This document shows, piece by piece, positions 25,749 through 34,816 of a stretch of DNA of 64,000 nucleotides. Made by a program: the position numbers and the translations under genes. Every line of letters starts with the position of its first letter. Position 1 is the first letter of the stretch. The notes beneath the pieces are model-generated. The model was not told the origin of the DNA, made no database searches, and worked only from the letters and a program-made list of their open reading frames with translations. Source of the stretch: Nocardia panacis (GTDB lineage Bacteria > Actinomycetota > Actinomycetes > Mycobacteriales > Mycobacteriaceae). The stretch lies in contig NZ_QZFU01000010.1 in assembly GCF_003598715.1 (NCBI RefSeq), forward strand, positions 186,001 to 250,000, read 5' to 3'.

Positions 25749-25803
25749 TCATCGACTTGTGCCGAGGTCTGCTCCCCCACCATTTTCAGGCGGGGGAGCA
25801 GAC
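25749..25803 (-). other. 55-nt insertion with perfect hairpin inside the minor tail gene
   Basis: On the minus strand it starts right after the TGG of LKHVLCW and ends with TGA just before the GCA of ANPF. A perfect 13-bp stem (25792-25804 with 25766-25778) encloses a 13-nt loop that holds the GCC-TGA at which the upstream frame stops. Removing exactly 55 nt restores the family sequence. No T-run follows, so it does not look like a terminator. Confidence 0.75.
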
Positions 25804-26217
25804 CCAGCACAGAACATGTTTCAAATTCTCGTAGTCATGCTTGAAAATCAGGCGAACAAACCGCTTCCCATCGCGGTCCTTGATGACCAGGAGTTCATCG
25901 AGAGCGCCACTCCACCGCGACCCGTCTTTGTCGACGGTCACGAATACGCCAGTGGTCTTGCGCTGTTGAACATCGATCAGCCATTTGGACAGGTAATAGT
26001 CGAGCGGCATTTCCAGCTGACCCGTACCCGTCTCGTTCAACAGCACTTGAAACGATGCCGAGATGGTCTTTGTCACCGTGCCGCGATAGTTGAGATCACC
26101 GTCCCACAGGCGTACCTCCGGCGTATGGAGTCGGCGCTCCATTTCCGCGTCGAGTCGACTGGAGATATCCGCGAATACCTTGTCGAAGTCGATTGTTGGA
26201 ATCGTGGCCGTAGCCAT
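25786..26217 (-). CDS. Minor tail protein, N-terminal portion (before 55-nt insertion)
   Basis: 143 residues from the ATG at 26217 (GGGGGGAA upstream). VRLWDGDLNYRGTV, SASFQVLLNETGTGQLEMPLD, VTVDKDGSRWSGAL and FKHDYENLKHVLCW are the family's N-terminal beta domain. The frame then runs four residues (VCSP) plus Ala into the insertion and stops at TGA in the hairpin loop. In relatives the protein continues directly into the portion at 25748-24510. Confidence 0.8.
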   Translation of the reverse strand: MATATIPTIDFDKVFADISSRLDAEMERRLHTPEVRLWDGDLNYRGTVTKTISASFQVLLNETGTGQLEMPLDYYLSKWLIDVQQRKTTGVFVTVDKDGSRWSGALDELLVIKDRDGKRFVRLIFKHDYENLKHVLCWVCSPA

Positions 26218-26252
26218 GCTGTTCCCCCCAACGAATGTTTGTGGTGCTCGGA

Positions 26253-27152
26253 TCAGCCGATCAGCAATGGTGAGGACCAGTTGCGGCGACACCGCACCTG
26301 GACCCCCACCCCGGCGGGCGCACCCGACACTCCCACCTCTATTCGCGTCGGCCGTGTTTCCGGTGGCACCGGGTACATGAATCTGACGCCGTTCATCCGC
26401 TGATATATCTGGGTATCGATGTCGGAAACGACTTGCGCGGTATCAGGATCGGTATCCACCCGCAGATGCTCGCCCGCGATCAGTGTTGGTAGCTGAATGA
26501 CTCGGTTCTTGTCTGCGTCGGCGCGTTCGTGCCGGTCCGAGCCCCACGAGTAGTCAGGTAGCCGATATTTGGCACCGGCGTACGCCTGCACTACCCATAC
26601 GAGCCACATAGGGTAGTCGCACGGATTGGCTATCGTGACCTTGCCGTAGGCCCAACTGCCGTCCGTGGTGTCGATCGTGCTGACCCATTTCGCTGTCGCA
26701 TCGGGTTCTTTCCAGCGCGGATCCCCCGCAGTCACAAATGTTTCGACGCGACCATGGCGGCGGACGAAAGGATCGGTCTCAGGGTTGAACCCCGGAGTCT
26801 TGGTCAGCCGCCCGGCGAGGTAGCGGCGCGAGTTCGCGGTGGACACCCACAGCCGAGAGTCGCGCGTTGTCGACCAGGCCCGCCGCCACCCCGAATAGCT
26901 CTCTCCCCAGGACCCGTGCTCGGTGGGAAGGATCTCCACCCCGAGATGCAGATCCTTGCGGTTGACCGTGACGCCGTCCGGTGTGGCCCCGAGCTGGAAA
27001 GCGTGGGAATACCAACGTGTCTCGAACGGCTCATCGTCCAGCAGTCCTTCGGGTTTCTCGCCCAGGACCACTCCGCGGTCGCCCTGATTCGGGCCGTACA
27101 ACGTGAACCAGTCCCCCCGCCAGGATTCGAGTTCGACCACCAGGTCAGCCAC
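26253..27152 (-). CDS. Distal tail (Dit)-like protein
   Basis: 299 residues immediately downstream of the tape measure gene, the usual place for Dit. It opens with VVELESWRGDWFTLYGPNQG, typical of the tail-tip proteins of actinophages, and has a beta-rich body (GKVTIANPCDYPMWLVW). It probably forms the hub joining tail tube and baseplate. GTG start preceded by AAAGGGGG. Confidence 0.7.
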   Translation of the reverse strand: MADLVVELESWRGDWFTLYGPNQGDRGVVLGEKPEGLLDDEPFETRWYSHAFQLGATPDGVTVNRKDLHLGVEILPTEHGSWGESYSGWRRAWSTTRDSRLWVSTANSRRYLAGRLTKTPGFNPETDPFVRRHGRVETFVTAGDPRWKEPDATAKWVSTIDTTDGSWAYGKVTIANPCDYPMWLVWVVQAYAGAKYRLPDYSWGSDRHERADADKNRVIQLPTLIAGEHLRVDTDPDTAQVVSDIDTQIYQRMNGVRFMYPVPPETRPTRIEVGVSGAPAGVGVQVRCRRNWSSPLLIG

Positions 27153-27167
27153 ACGCCCCCTTTGTAT

Positions 27168-30100
27168 CTATCGACGGCTGAAGCTCAATGCTTGCCGTCT
27201 CTGCTCGGCCCGCCATGCCGCCATGGCCGAATCAATGTCTGTCACTTGGAAAGTCACGTTCGGCCGGTTCGCCAACACCGCGTGCAGATCCTCGAGCGAA
27301 ACCCCCGCACCCCGAGGCACCGTGAGGTTGCCCGCGAACGCCCGCACCTGCGCCGGGCTATTGAAGATGGGCTCGGGCCGGTTGCTCAGGTTGACGGCCA
27401 TCTGTCCCGGTTCCAGCCAGCCGCCGGAGTCGTAGACGGCTGTGCGCCTACGTACTTCGCGCGCCCATTCCGGAACCCCGGCAGCCGGGTTGTAGCCGAG
27501 CTGTTTGTCCACCTGATCGCGGGCGGGTGGATTGATCGCCGCGAGTGCCGCTCGTACGTTGGCGATGGCGTCGGCTCCGCCGCTGCCGCCCTCCTCCTTC
27601 GACTTGTCCCAGTCCCGTGCAATGGCGATTCCCTGATCGGCGACGCTCCACCATCGGGATTGGCCGATCTCGGGCGACAGTTGCTCCTTGATGGCGTCGA
27701 AGGCGACTCCGACCAGGTCCGATCCGGCTTTCTGTAGGACGCCTTTGAGTGTGGTAGGCCGGTCGGCGCTGCCGTCGGAGCTGGTGCCGCGCGCCTGGTT
27801 CTTCAGCGCCCGTTGCAGTTCCGCTGCGGCGAGCTTGGTTTCCACGTCGTCGGGGCCGTAGTCGTCGGATGCCTGTTCGTACTTGTCGCGGGCGTCCTGT
27901 ACGGCCTTGTCGAGCGCGAGTTGCCGGGTTTCCCGATCGGTGTACTCGTGGTCGGGCAACGGTAGGTCCATGGGGATGCGGGAACCGTCTTCGACGTCGC
28001 CCACATGGTCACGTTGCCACTCCTTCTTGCGGATCTTCCGCTGGATCGATTCGATTTTCAGGTCCGCGTCGCGTTTGTCGGCGTCGGTCGCCTTCGAGCG
28101 TGCGCGGTCGAGCTTCTGCCGCTTCTCTCGCGCTTGCTGGAGATCGGTCTCGAGCTGGCTGAGCTGTAGCTTGTCGTCCTCGGTCCACTCGATGACCCGA
28201 CCGCCCGACATGCGCGAGTTGTAGCCCGCGACAAGCGCATTCGGCAGATAGAACCGGAACGGGAACTGTGCGTCGAAGGCACCGGCGCGGGCCCCGCCGA
28301 TACCGGAGGTGCCGAGCTTCCCGCCCGCTTCGACATTCTGTCCCGCGATGGTGGCGGCCATGTGCTCCGGACCGGCACCGATCACGAAGTACGTTCCCGC
28401 CGGTCCCACGCCCGGTTTCAAGCCGAACCTATCGGGGTTGTCGAGAAGCGTGTAGGTGGTATAGATGCGGTGCGTGTTCCGGCCGAGACCTTCCGCGATC
28501 TGCTGGAGCCAGCCGATGAAGCCACTGCAATCGAATCCGGTCAGCAAGGTATCGCCGCCGAGGACGTATTTCATGCCCTCTGCCTCGCGGGCGGCTTTGA
28601 TCGCTTCCTGGATGCCGGTCGGGGTGCCGCCCCGAGCGAACCGCAGCCCGCCCGCGCGGGCCCGCGCCCGCAGCCCGTACATGGCGTCCTGGCCGCCGAC
28701 CGCAGCCACCTCCGCAGCGGTCCACACATGCTCACCCGCCGACAGCAACGCCGGGATCGAATCCGATGTGGGACCGCCCAACCCGAAGATCGGGCCACCC
28801 CCCGCGCGCGGGTGCGGGGGAGCCTGAGGCGATGGCGGCGACGACAGGTAGTACTTCATCCAATCCGGGTAGCCCGGTGCCAATGGCACCGTGACCGGCT
28901 CCGGCTTGAAATCCCGTATCGCCGTTTCGATATCGCCCATATCGGCGCGCAGGACCCACTTGTTCTTGTCCGCCGCCAGTTGGATATCGACACCGAGTCC
29001 GGCCAGGGAGTTCCTGGCGTCATCGGTGAGGAAGTCGAGCCCGACCGTGGCCTGCCCATCGTGGGCGTGCAGCATTTGAAGGATCGTGCCGATGCGTTGG
29101 GTCACGTCGTCCGCGCCCCGCATCCGCACCATGAGTTCGATATCGGCAGGGAGATATCCGACCGTCGCGGCGACATCCCGCAGCTTGTCCGCGGACAAGC
29201 CCGACTTCTCCGCCAGCACATCGAACGCTCTGTTCGCTCGTTCGAATACCTCGGGCAGTCTCTCGCCCTTGGCCGCCGCATCGATCGCCGCATCGGTGAC
29301 CCGCTTCAGCTCGTCATGAAGCAGTCCCGCGTTGGGAAGCGCGTCCGGCCCGAGGTCGACACGTTGCTGATCAGCACTCAGCAACGCCGCCCCGCGCCCG
29401 TCTGATGCGGCCCAGGGCTCGGCCCGCATCTGCTCGACGACGGCGAGCTGGGCGCGCGCGGCGTCGGCGGCATCGCGATAGCCGCCGTTCATCGCGGACA
29501 GCGCGTTGTGCATCGCTTGCGCACGCCGCCCCGCCGTACCGGTCTCGTCAGCGAGGCTCCGCATGGCGTCACGCAACGCGTACACGCCCGGAGTCGACGT
29601 GCGGGCGACATCGGCTGCGCGTTGGATCTCATCCCGTGCCCGTGTCAGGGTCTCCGCCAAACCCTCGCCGGCAGTGCCCCGGTCGGCGGTGATCCGCTCG
29701 ATGAGCGCGTTCGATCTGGTGTCCGACAGGATCGAACCCAGATCATCGAGGCTGTACCCGGATTTGGCGAGGGTCGAGGTCAGCAGCCGGTATTGGTCGC
29801 CGAGAGACGACACCCGGTTGTAGCCGCGTTCCCACTCGTCGTTGCGGCCGAAGACGTTTCCCGTGGCGTTGTCGATCCAGTGACCGACGTTCGCGTACCA
29901 GGCGTGCCCGTCTTTGCCCCACGTGGTGACCTCGGCCAGTCGACCACTCGCCATGCGCCCGGCCGCGGATTTGGCCTGCTCATCGAACGCGCCGTTGGCG
30001 CGCTGGATCGCCGCGCCCAGCTCGGCCTCCGCCTTGGTTGCGTCGACCGCCGCGTCGCGGATCCGCTCGGCGTTGTATCGGGCTTGGGTCGCCCCCTCGA

Positions 30101-31742
30101 GCGAGCCCGCGCCCAACACGGTAGCGGTAGTCAAGGCCGCGCCCCACGGTCCGCCCACCGCACCCAGCAGACCCCGGAATCCGCCTGCGACAGCACCGAT
30201 TCCGGCCGTGACACCGCGCACCTTCCGTCCCGCGGTCTCAGCGGCGGTTCCGGTCCGCCCGAGCGCCGTCGCGGCGGCCGTCGCGGCGTCGGCGCCACGC
30301 GCCCCGGCCCCCTGCAACCTCGCCAACTCCGCGTTGACCTTGCCGAGCCCGGTCACCCCCAACACGATGCCGGTGGCGCGGCCACCGAGAACGGCACCCG
30401 CGCCGGACAGGCCGCCACTGCGTGCCAATGCTCGCGTCGATTCGGCGATGTTCGCCATGGGCCGCACCAGACCCGCGATGACGCTCGAGACAGCGCGCAG
30501 GCCCAACCAGGCCGTTACGAATCCGGTCACCGCGCCGGTGTGTTGCTCGAACCAGGTCAGCAGCCGGACGACCCCACCGAGTAGGGGTGTCAGGGTTTGC
30601 AGAGTGCCCAGCAGTACATTCCAGGCACCGGCCCCCACGGCCGCACCGGCCTTCAGGCTCGCTTCGGCGAGCTGACGCACTCCCGGTGCCAACTGGGTGA
30701 CCGTATCGCGCAGAACTGTGAAGGTGTCGCCGATCTTGCCGCCGAACAACCCCGCGCCGTCGTGCAGTTGACGGAAGACCCCGAGGGCTCGCGGCCCCCA
30801 CTCGTTGACCGCGAGGTCGTCCAGACGCTTGGCCAGCACGGCCACCTTCGGTGTCACCAGGTCGACACGTTTGGACCAGTCCGTGAACCAACCGGTCATT
30901 CGCGAGAACACGGGCGCTTCGGCCGCTTCGCCCACGCGGGCTATGGCATTGCGCAGATTGCCAAAGGTCGTTTTGACGGTGCCGCCCATCGTTTTGGCGG
31001 CACCGCCGATCTTCTTTTCGATGATCGCGGCCAGGACATCGGCACTGATATTGCCGTCCTTCTGCCACTTCATCAACGCTTTCCCGCTCAGCCCCGAGTA
31101 CTCTTCGAGCCATTTGCGGACCGGCAGTCCCAGAATGCCGAGCTGCCGAATCTCGGTACCGTACGCCCGACCCTGGGAAACGACCTTGTCCATGATCTGA
31201 GTGACCCTGGACAGCGGTTGATGGGTATAGACGGCGGCATCGCCCAAGGCACGCAGCCAGGTGGACATCTTGTCCCCGGACCGCACGCCCGCGGCCGATG
31301 CCATCGCGGCCGATTGCAGCATCTCGGGCAAAGTGAGAGCGGTGCCCTTGACGATCTGATCGGCCTCGCCGATCAGTTTCTTGATCTCGATACTGCTCTT
31401 GCCCAGCGCGTGTAACTGCGCCTCGGCCTGCTGCTTGATGTTCAGACGCTCGAAACCGCCCTTGACAGCGGAATCGAAAACCTGATTGAAACCCTTCGAG
31501 ATCAGGTGACCGGCCCGGCTACCGATATCACCGAGAAATCCGCCGCGAACCCAATCCGACGCCGCCGACTGAAGACCACCCGAAACACCGGACCCGATCG
31601 AAGAACCCATGGATTTGCCCATAGAATTCCCCGCACGGGTAGCGTGGGTTTCCGCCAGTCCCAGCGCGGCCTTGACCTGTCCGGGTATTTTGCTGGTGTC
31701 CGCGACAATCGACACATACGCCGCAGCCAACTCGATAGCCAC
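27168..31742 (-). CDS. Tape measure protein with embedded NlpC/P60-like domain
   Basis: 1524 residues, the longest gene. The N-terminus (AAYVSIVADTSKIPGQVKAAL) and the tape-measure core (VKGTALTLPEMLQSAAMASAAG, AYGTEIRQLGILGLPVRKWL) are standard. Hydrophobic helices in the middle (about residues 370-560) fit membrane insertion. At about residues 1050-1180 a NlpC/P60-type hydrolase is embedded (MKYVLGGDTLLTGFDCSGFI with the Cys, GPEHMAATI with the His), likely cutting peptidoglycan during DNA entry. The protein sets tail length; about 1500 residues implies a tail near 220-230 nm by the usual rule. Confidence 0.9.
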   Translation of the reverse strand: MAIELAAAYVSIVADTSKIPGQVKAALGLAETHATRAGNSMGKSMGSSIGSGVSGGLQSAASDWVRGGFLGDIGSRAGHLISKGFNQVFDSAVKGGFERLNIKQQAEAQLHALGKSSIEIKKLIGEADQIVKGTALTLPEMLQSAAMASAAGVRSGDKMSTWLRALGDAAVYTHQPLSRVTQIMDKVVSQGRAYGTEIRQLGILGLPVRKWLEEYSGLSGKALMKWQKDGNISADVLAAIIEKKIGGAAKTMGGTVKTTFGNLRNAIARVGEAAEAPVFSRMTGWFTDWSKRVDLVTPKVAVLAKRLDDLAVNEWGPRALGVFRQLHDGAGLFGGKIGDTFTVLRDTVTQLAPGVRQLAEASLKAGAAVGAGAWNVLLGTLQTLTPLLGGVVRLLTWFEQHTGAVTGFVTAWLGLRAVSSVIAGLVRPMANIAESTRALARSGGLSGAGAVLGGRATGIVLGVTGLGKVNAELARLQGAGARGADAATAAATALGRTGTAAETAGRKVRGVTAGIGAVAGGFRGLLGAVGGPWGAALTTATVLGAGSLEGATQARYNAERIRDAAVDATKAEAELGAAIQRANGAFDEQAKSAAGRMASGRLAEVTTWGKDGHAWYANVGHWIDNATGNVFGRNDEWERGYNRVSSLGDQYRLLTSTLAKSGYSLDDLGSILSDTRSNALIERITADRGTAGEGLAETLTRARDEIQRAADVARTSTPGVYALRDAMRSLADETGTAGRRAQAMHNALSAMNGGYRDAADAARAQLAVVEQMRAEPWAASDGRGAALLSADQQRVDLGPDALPNAGLLHDELKRVTDAAIDAAAKGERLPEVFERANRAFDVLAEKSGLSADKLRDVAATVGYLPADIELMVRMRGADDVTQRIGTILQMLHAHDGQATVGLDFLTDDARNSLAGLGVDIQLAADKNKWVLRADMGDIETAIRDFKPEPVTVPLAPGYPDWMKYYLSSPPSPQAPPHPRAGGGPIFGLGGPTSDSIPALLSAGEHVWTAAEVAAVGGQDAMYGLRARARAGGLRFARGGTPTGIQEAIKAAREAEGMKYVLGGDTLLTGFDCSGFIGWLQQIAEGLGRNTHRIYTTYTLLDNPDRFGLKPGVGPAGTYFVIGAGPEHMAATIAGQNVEAGGKLGTSGIGGARAGAFDAQFPFRFYLPNALVAGYNSRMSGGRVIEWTEDDKLQLSQLETDLQQAREKRQKLDRARSKATDADKRDADLKIESIQRKIRKKEWQRDHVGDVEDGSRIPMDLPLPDHEYTDRETRQLALDKAVQDARDKYEQASDDYGPDDVETKLAAAELQRALKNQARGTSSDGSADRPTTLKGVLQKAGSDLVGVAFDAIKEQLSPEIGQSRWWSVADQGIAIARDWDKSKEEGGSGGADAIANVRAALAAINPPARDQVDKQLGYNPAAGVPEWAREVRRRTAVYDSGGWLEPGQMAVNLSNRPEPIFNSPAQVRAFAGNLTVPRGAGVSLEDLHAVLANRPNVTFQVTDIDSAMAAWRAEQRRQALSFSRR

Positions 31743-31755
31743 GAACCACCCCCAA

Positions 31756-32447
31756 CTATTCCCCGATCAACGCTTTTCGGCGCGCGGCCAACTCATCGTT
31801 GATCCGATCCAACGGCACCGTGTCCGGATCGGCTGCGACCGGAGCATCATTCGGCCGTGCCACCGGTTTCGGGGCCTCCCCCTGCCCACCGGACCGTTGC
31901 CAATTCGCGCCCTGAACCGCGTACAGAATCGCGGCCAGGAAATCCATTTCCTGAGTCCACCACCACGACCGAGGATTGCGGGCGCGATACAGTGCGCTCT
32001 CACCGTTTCGCGGCATGAACGCTATGAGGGTGCCGAATTCCGACCAGGACAGTCGTTCGGTGCCGATATCCGCCACACGGTAGCCCGCGCGGAGCAAGTC
32101 GTATTCGATCGGCCCCGGAAACTCGGTCAGGAGTTTTCGGAGCCAACCGATTCCCCCACGGCCGCGCTGGACGCCTCGGTCCAGGCCCGCGACAGCGAGA
32201 TCACCTGGTCATTGGCCATCTTCAGTACCGCGTCCGCCGCAGCGGGGCACTCGACACCGATCAGCCCCCGAGTGAGCCGCGCCTCATCCCAGTTCTCGTC
32301 CACCGCTTTGCCGACCATGGCCGCGGATTCACCAGAGAGATACTGGAGAAACGGAACCGAATAGATGCGCCCGCCGTCCTTGCCGCGAAAAGCGAACCTG
32401 TTGCCCTTTTTCGAGCCTTCGGACTCGGGAACGATGAAAACAGTCAT
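31756..32447 (-). CDS. Tail assembly chaperone gpG-GT fusion (minus-one frameshift)
   Basis: The frame ending at 31756 joins gpG by a minus-one shift at GGGGGAA (32157-32151). After the shift it reads GIGWLRKLLTEFPGPIEYDLL, then RLSWSEFGTLIAFMP, which is the normal start of phage T-domains, upstream of any start codon of its own. The fusion product would be about 230 residues. In phages of this type the G and GT products coat the tape measure protein during tail assembly. Confidence 0.75.
32127..32447 (-). CDS. Tail assembly chaperone gpG
   Basis: 106 residues between the major tail protein and tape measure genes. FAFRGKDGGRIYSVPFLQYLSG and the helical remainder fit G-type chaperones. It ends at TGA shortly after the slippery site when no frameshift takes place. 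ATG start at 32447. Confidence 0.75.
   Translation of the reverse strand: MTVFIVPESEGSKKGNRFAFRGKDGGRIYSVPFLQYLSGESAAMVGKAVDENWDEARLTRGLIGVECPAAADAVLKMANDQVISLSRAWTEASSAAVGESVGSENS
32151..32157 (-). other. Programmed frameshift site GGGGGAA
   Basis: Read in the gpG frame as G-GGG-GAA (after GTG codon 97). A minus-one slip puts the ribosome into the T frame, which is open from here to 31756. The location near the end of gpG is that of nearly all tail-chaperone shifts. Confidence 0.7.
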
Positions 32448-32474
32448 GACCAGACCTCTCGTGACAAATGCGAT

Positions 32475-32511
32475 GGACCGGGAGACCCCGCCCGGCAGCG
32501 GGTCACGGTCC
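32475..32511 (-). terminator. Hairpin between major tail protein and tail chaperones
   Basis: GGACCG...ACCC pairs with GGGT...CGGTCC around a C/G-rich loop. A partial terminator here would explain high tail-protein and low downstream expression. No T-run. Confidence 0.45.
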
Positions 32512-32546
32512 GGTCAGAAATGAACATGCCGAGCAGCATTCGGAAA

Positions 32547-33185
32547 TCAGACGTCGGGCGACAAATATTCGACGACGTGCACGGTACTGCCATCGGCGAT
32601 GGTGAATCCGAAGGCTTCCACGGTCACCTCGTATCGAATAATGTCCTTGGAGACCTGCGTCACGTCGCCCACGGTAATCGGTTGCCCCTTCGGGATGACC
32701 TGGCGGCGCAGTTTCGACCCCTGGATGGTCTCGGTGACGAAAACCCAATTGGCGAGAGGCGCGGCGGTGTGATTGACCTGGACCGCAACGACGGTATTCG
32801 CATCCGCGCCGGTTCCGCCCTTGGTGATAGGCTTGACATTCTCGACGCCGTAGACCAAACGTAAAACATCCAAATTAGTGGATTCCACGAAATCCAATTT
32901 GAACGTGGACGAAAAATCGCTCTGCGGCGTACTGATGACGGAGCCGCTGAAGTCTTTCACCTTCTGGTGATCTCTCGCTTCGGCATTCACGATCCCCGCG
33001 TCGGACAAACCGCCGAGATTGACGAGCACCGATGTGCCGGCCAACGTCAACCCATTCAGATCCTTCGTGAAATCCTTGGCAAGATCGATCCCTTTCTGGG
33101 CATTTTCCTTGCTGTAGGGAGCCGCGAAAACGACACCCTTGACACCCGGAGCGGGCGTATAAACCTTGTCGGTATTGGTAGGCAA
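32547..33185 (-). CDS. Major tail (tube) protein
   Basis: 212 residues. The TTG at 33185 is three bases after a strong GGGGGGAA ribosome site, a style repeated in other late genes of this phage. STFKLDFVESTNLDVLRLVYG and KLRRQVIPKGQPITVGDV are characteristic of siphovirus tube proteins. The position before the G/GT chaperones agrees. Confidence 0.8.
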   Translation of the reverse strand: MPTNTDKVYTPAPGVKGVVFAAPYSKENAQKGIDLAKDFTKDLNGLTLAGTSVLVNLGGLSDAGIVNAEARDHQKVKDFSGSVISTPQSDFSSTFKLDFVESTNLDVLRLVYGVENVKPITKGGTGADANTVVAVQVNHTAAPLANWVFVTETIQGSKLRRQVIPKGQPITVGDVTQVSKDIIRYEVTVEAFGFTIADGSTVHVVEYLSPDV

Positions 33186-33287
33186 CTATTCCCCCCGAAA
33201 AACCTCGGACACCCCGCGCCCGATTTCCAATAATCAATCTCCGAACAACACCGGGCACAACACCCGACAGGCAAACCATCCGCTCGG

Positions 33288-33692
33288 CTACACATTTGTC
33301 GAAATGCCGAGACGCACTGTAAGCGTCCACCGGTCCTGTGAGAGCACATCCGGGTCCGGGTGCCGCACCGGACCGCCGACCTCATGCCACGAAGAAATCC
33401 AGGCATGAGCGGGCTTCCCGTCGTCACCCGTGTAATTCACGTATCGGCCCGGTGCCAGCTCGAAAATATCGGCCACCTCCCCGGCCAGCGCTTCCGCGCT
33501 GCGGACGTCCCAGCACTCGGCGAGGATCATCGGACCGTCGGTCACCTTGGTCAGGCGCGGGCCGCCGACCCGCGTGATCCGCACGAACCGATTCGGGCGT
33601 TGAATATCGATATCGGTCAGCACCGGGACATTCCCGAGCTGCGCCACCAGCAGCGCTCGCGCCACGAGCAGCGCGGGCTTGCGTGCGTTCAT
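33288..33692 (-). CDS. Tail terminator-like protein
   Basis: 134 residues. Order in the operon (after the gp10-like protein, before the tube protein) and segments VLTDIDIQRPNRFVRITRVGG and RYVNYTGDDGKPAHAWISSW match tail-completion/terminator proteins of actinophages. The ATG overlaps the upstream stop (ATGA). Confidence 0.65.
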   Translation of the reverse strand: MNARKPALLVARALLVAQLGNVPVLTDIDIQRPNRFVRITRVGGPRLTKVTDGPMILAECWDVRSAEALAGEVADIFELAPGRYVNYTGDDGKPAHAWISSWHEVGGPVRHPDPDVLSQDRWTLTVRLGISTNV

Positions 33693-33958
33693 CGGCCCGC
33701 TTCCAGAGCCGAGATCAACGTCGCCCCACCGTGTTTCGCTTCGTGCGCCATCGCATGTGGGTCCGCGGTCGTCACCGAGGTCCGCCAGCGGCCCTGTGGG
33801 GCCGCCCGCCCCTGCTGGCTGTACACGACGTACTGACCCCCGTTCCCGCTCGCGGTGGCCGCCTCCTGGACCCGCTTCGCGCGTGCCTCCAGATCGGCGC
33901 GAACACCCGGCGCGGCACGCAACGTGCGGAACCCACCGATATTCCATTTGATCCGCAT
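33689..33958 (-). CDS. HK97 gp10-like head-tail protein
   Basis: 89 residues. It starts IKWNIGGFRTLRAAPGVRADLEARAKRV, a helix plus beta layout of minor head-tail proteins of the gp10 type, with RWRTSVTTADPHAMAHEAKHG near the end. Overlaps both neighbours by one to four bases. Confidence 0.65.
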   Translation of the reverse strand: MRIKWNIGGFRTLRAAPGVRADLEARAKRVQEAATASGNGGQYVVYSQQGRAAPQGRWRTSVTTADPHAMAHEAKHGGATLISALEAGR

Positions 33959-34323
33959 CAGCCCTCCACTCTGCGCAGATGCACCACAAGCCCCGGCGTG
34001 AAGGCGAACGGCCCGGTGCCGAAATCCTGCGGCCAATCGAAAACCTCGAATTGCCAACCGAACCCGCGCACCCGGTCGAACGGCTTGCACCCGAACCCCG
34101 GTGGTACGTACAGCTCGTGGGTGATCACGAGCCGGTTCGGGCCAACGGTTTTCGCTTCCCCGGTGCCCATCACCGAACGTTGCGACTGAGCCGGACCGAG
34201 CCCGTACACACGCTGAGCGATCGGTGGCCCCCACGTCCTTTTCAGGGCGCCGCGCCCGTCACGCTCCGGGCCATCCGCAACCGGGAGCACCTCCACGCTG
34301 TACCGCAACGGAAACAACGCCAC
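33958..34323 (-). CDS. Head-tail connector (head closure) protein
   Basis: 121 residues of beta-rich protein. RLVITHELYVPPGFGCKPFDRV and FEVFDWPQDFGTGPF match head-closure proteins in the same operon slot of actinophages. GTG start at 34323; a longer upstream frame is rejected for lack of a start with a ribosome site. Confidence 0.6.
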   Translation of the reverse strand: MALFPLRYSVEVLPVADGPERDGRGALKRTWGPPIAQRVYGLGPAQSQRSVMGTGEAKTVGPNRLVITHELYVPPGFGCKPFDRVRGFGWQFEVFDWPQDFGTGPFAFTPGLVVHLRRVEG

Positions 34324-34337
34324 GCTTCCACCCCTCG

Positions 34338-34790
34338 CTAGTAGTCGAATCCGGCGAAGTTGTCGCAGTCGTCCGGCCCATTCACCACCCGTACCCCGCT
34401 CAGATCCATCGGTCGATCCGGATAGACAGGAGTCATGTCGATCGTGAACGCTGACGCGCGCCGCGCCCGGCACAGCTTCTGGAGATCGGAGATCTCCAAA
34501 GGCCAGAACATCGAACGACGTTGCTGCCGCGTATCGAGCGTCTGCGAGTACGGACCGGCCGAAACCTGCACCGCCGCACCGGAGCCCGTGTCCAGCCAAC
34601 GCAGGATCGCCCCGCGGATGAGAGCCTTGGCGGCCGGATACTCCGGCGCAGTGACGGCCATGTCCCGCAAGCACGGAGCCACCACACCGGCAGTAGCCAC
34701 GGCATCCGCCACCATCAGCGCCACTTTGGCCTTGTCCAGCCCCGGCGAGAACGGTTCGAGATCGGCGGCGATATCGAAGGTGATCGCCAA
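34338..34790 (-). CDS. Head-tail adaptor protein
   Basis: 150 residues: an N-terminal helical bundle (VALMVADAVATAGVVAPCLRD) and the conserved IRGAILRWLDTGSGAAVQVSAGP region of Gp19/Gp15-like adaptors. TTG start with GGGAG upstream. It follows the capsid gene, as expected for the first connector. Confidence 0.7.
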   Translation of the reverse strand: MAITFDIAADLEPFSPGLDKAKVALMVADAVATAGVVAPCLRDMAVTAPEYPAAKALIRGAILRWLDTGSGAAVQVSAGPYSQTLDTRQQRRSMFWPLEISDLQKLCRARRASAFTIDMTPVYPDRPMDLSGVRVVNGPDDCDNFAGFDY

Positions 34791-34816
34791 AGCCTCACTC
34801 CCTCAAAGGTTCGCGG

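Noticed and set aside
24529-25752. 407-codon minus-strand frame overlapping the tail-gene C-terminal part
   Set aside because: Its start lies in the 55-nt insertion and its sequence is Arg/Gly-rich noise, while the other frame encodes conserved tail-protein motifs.
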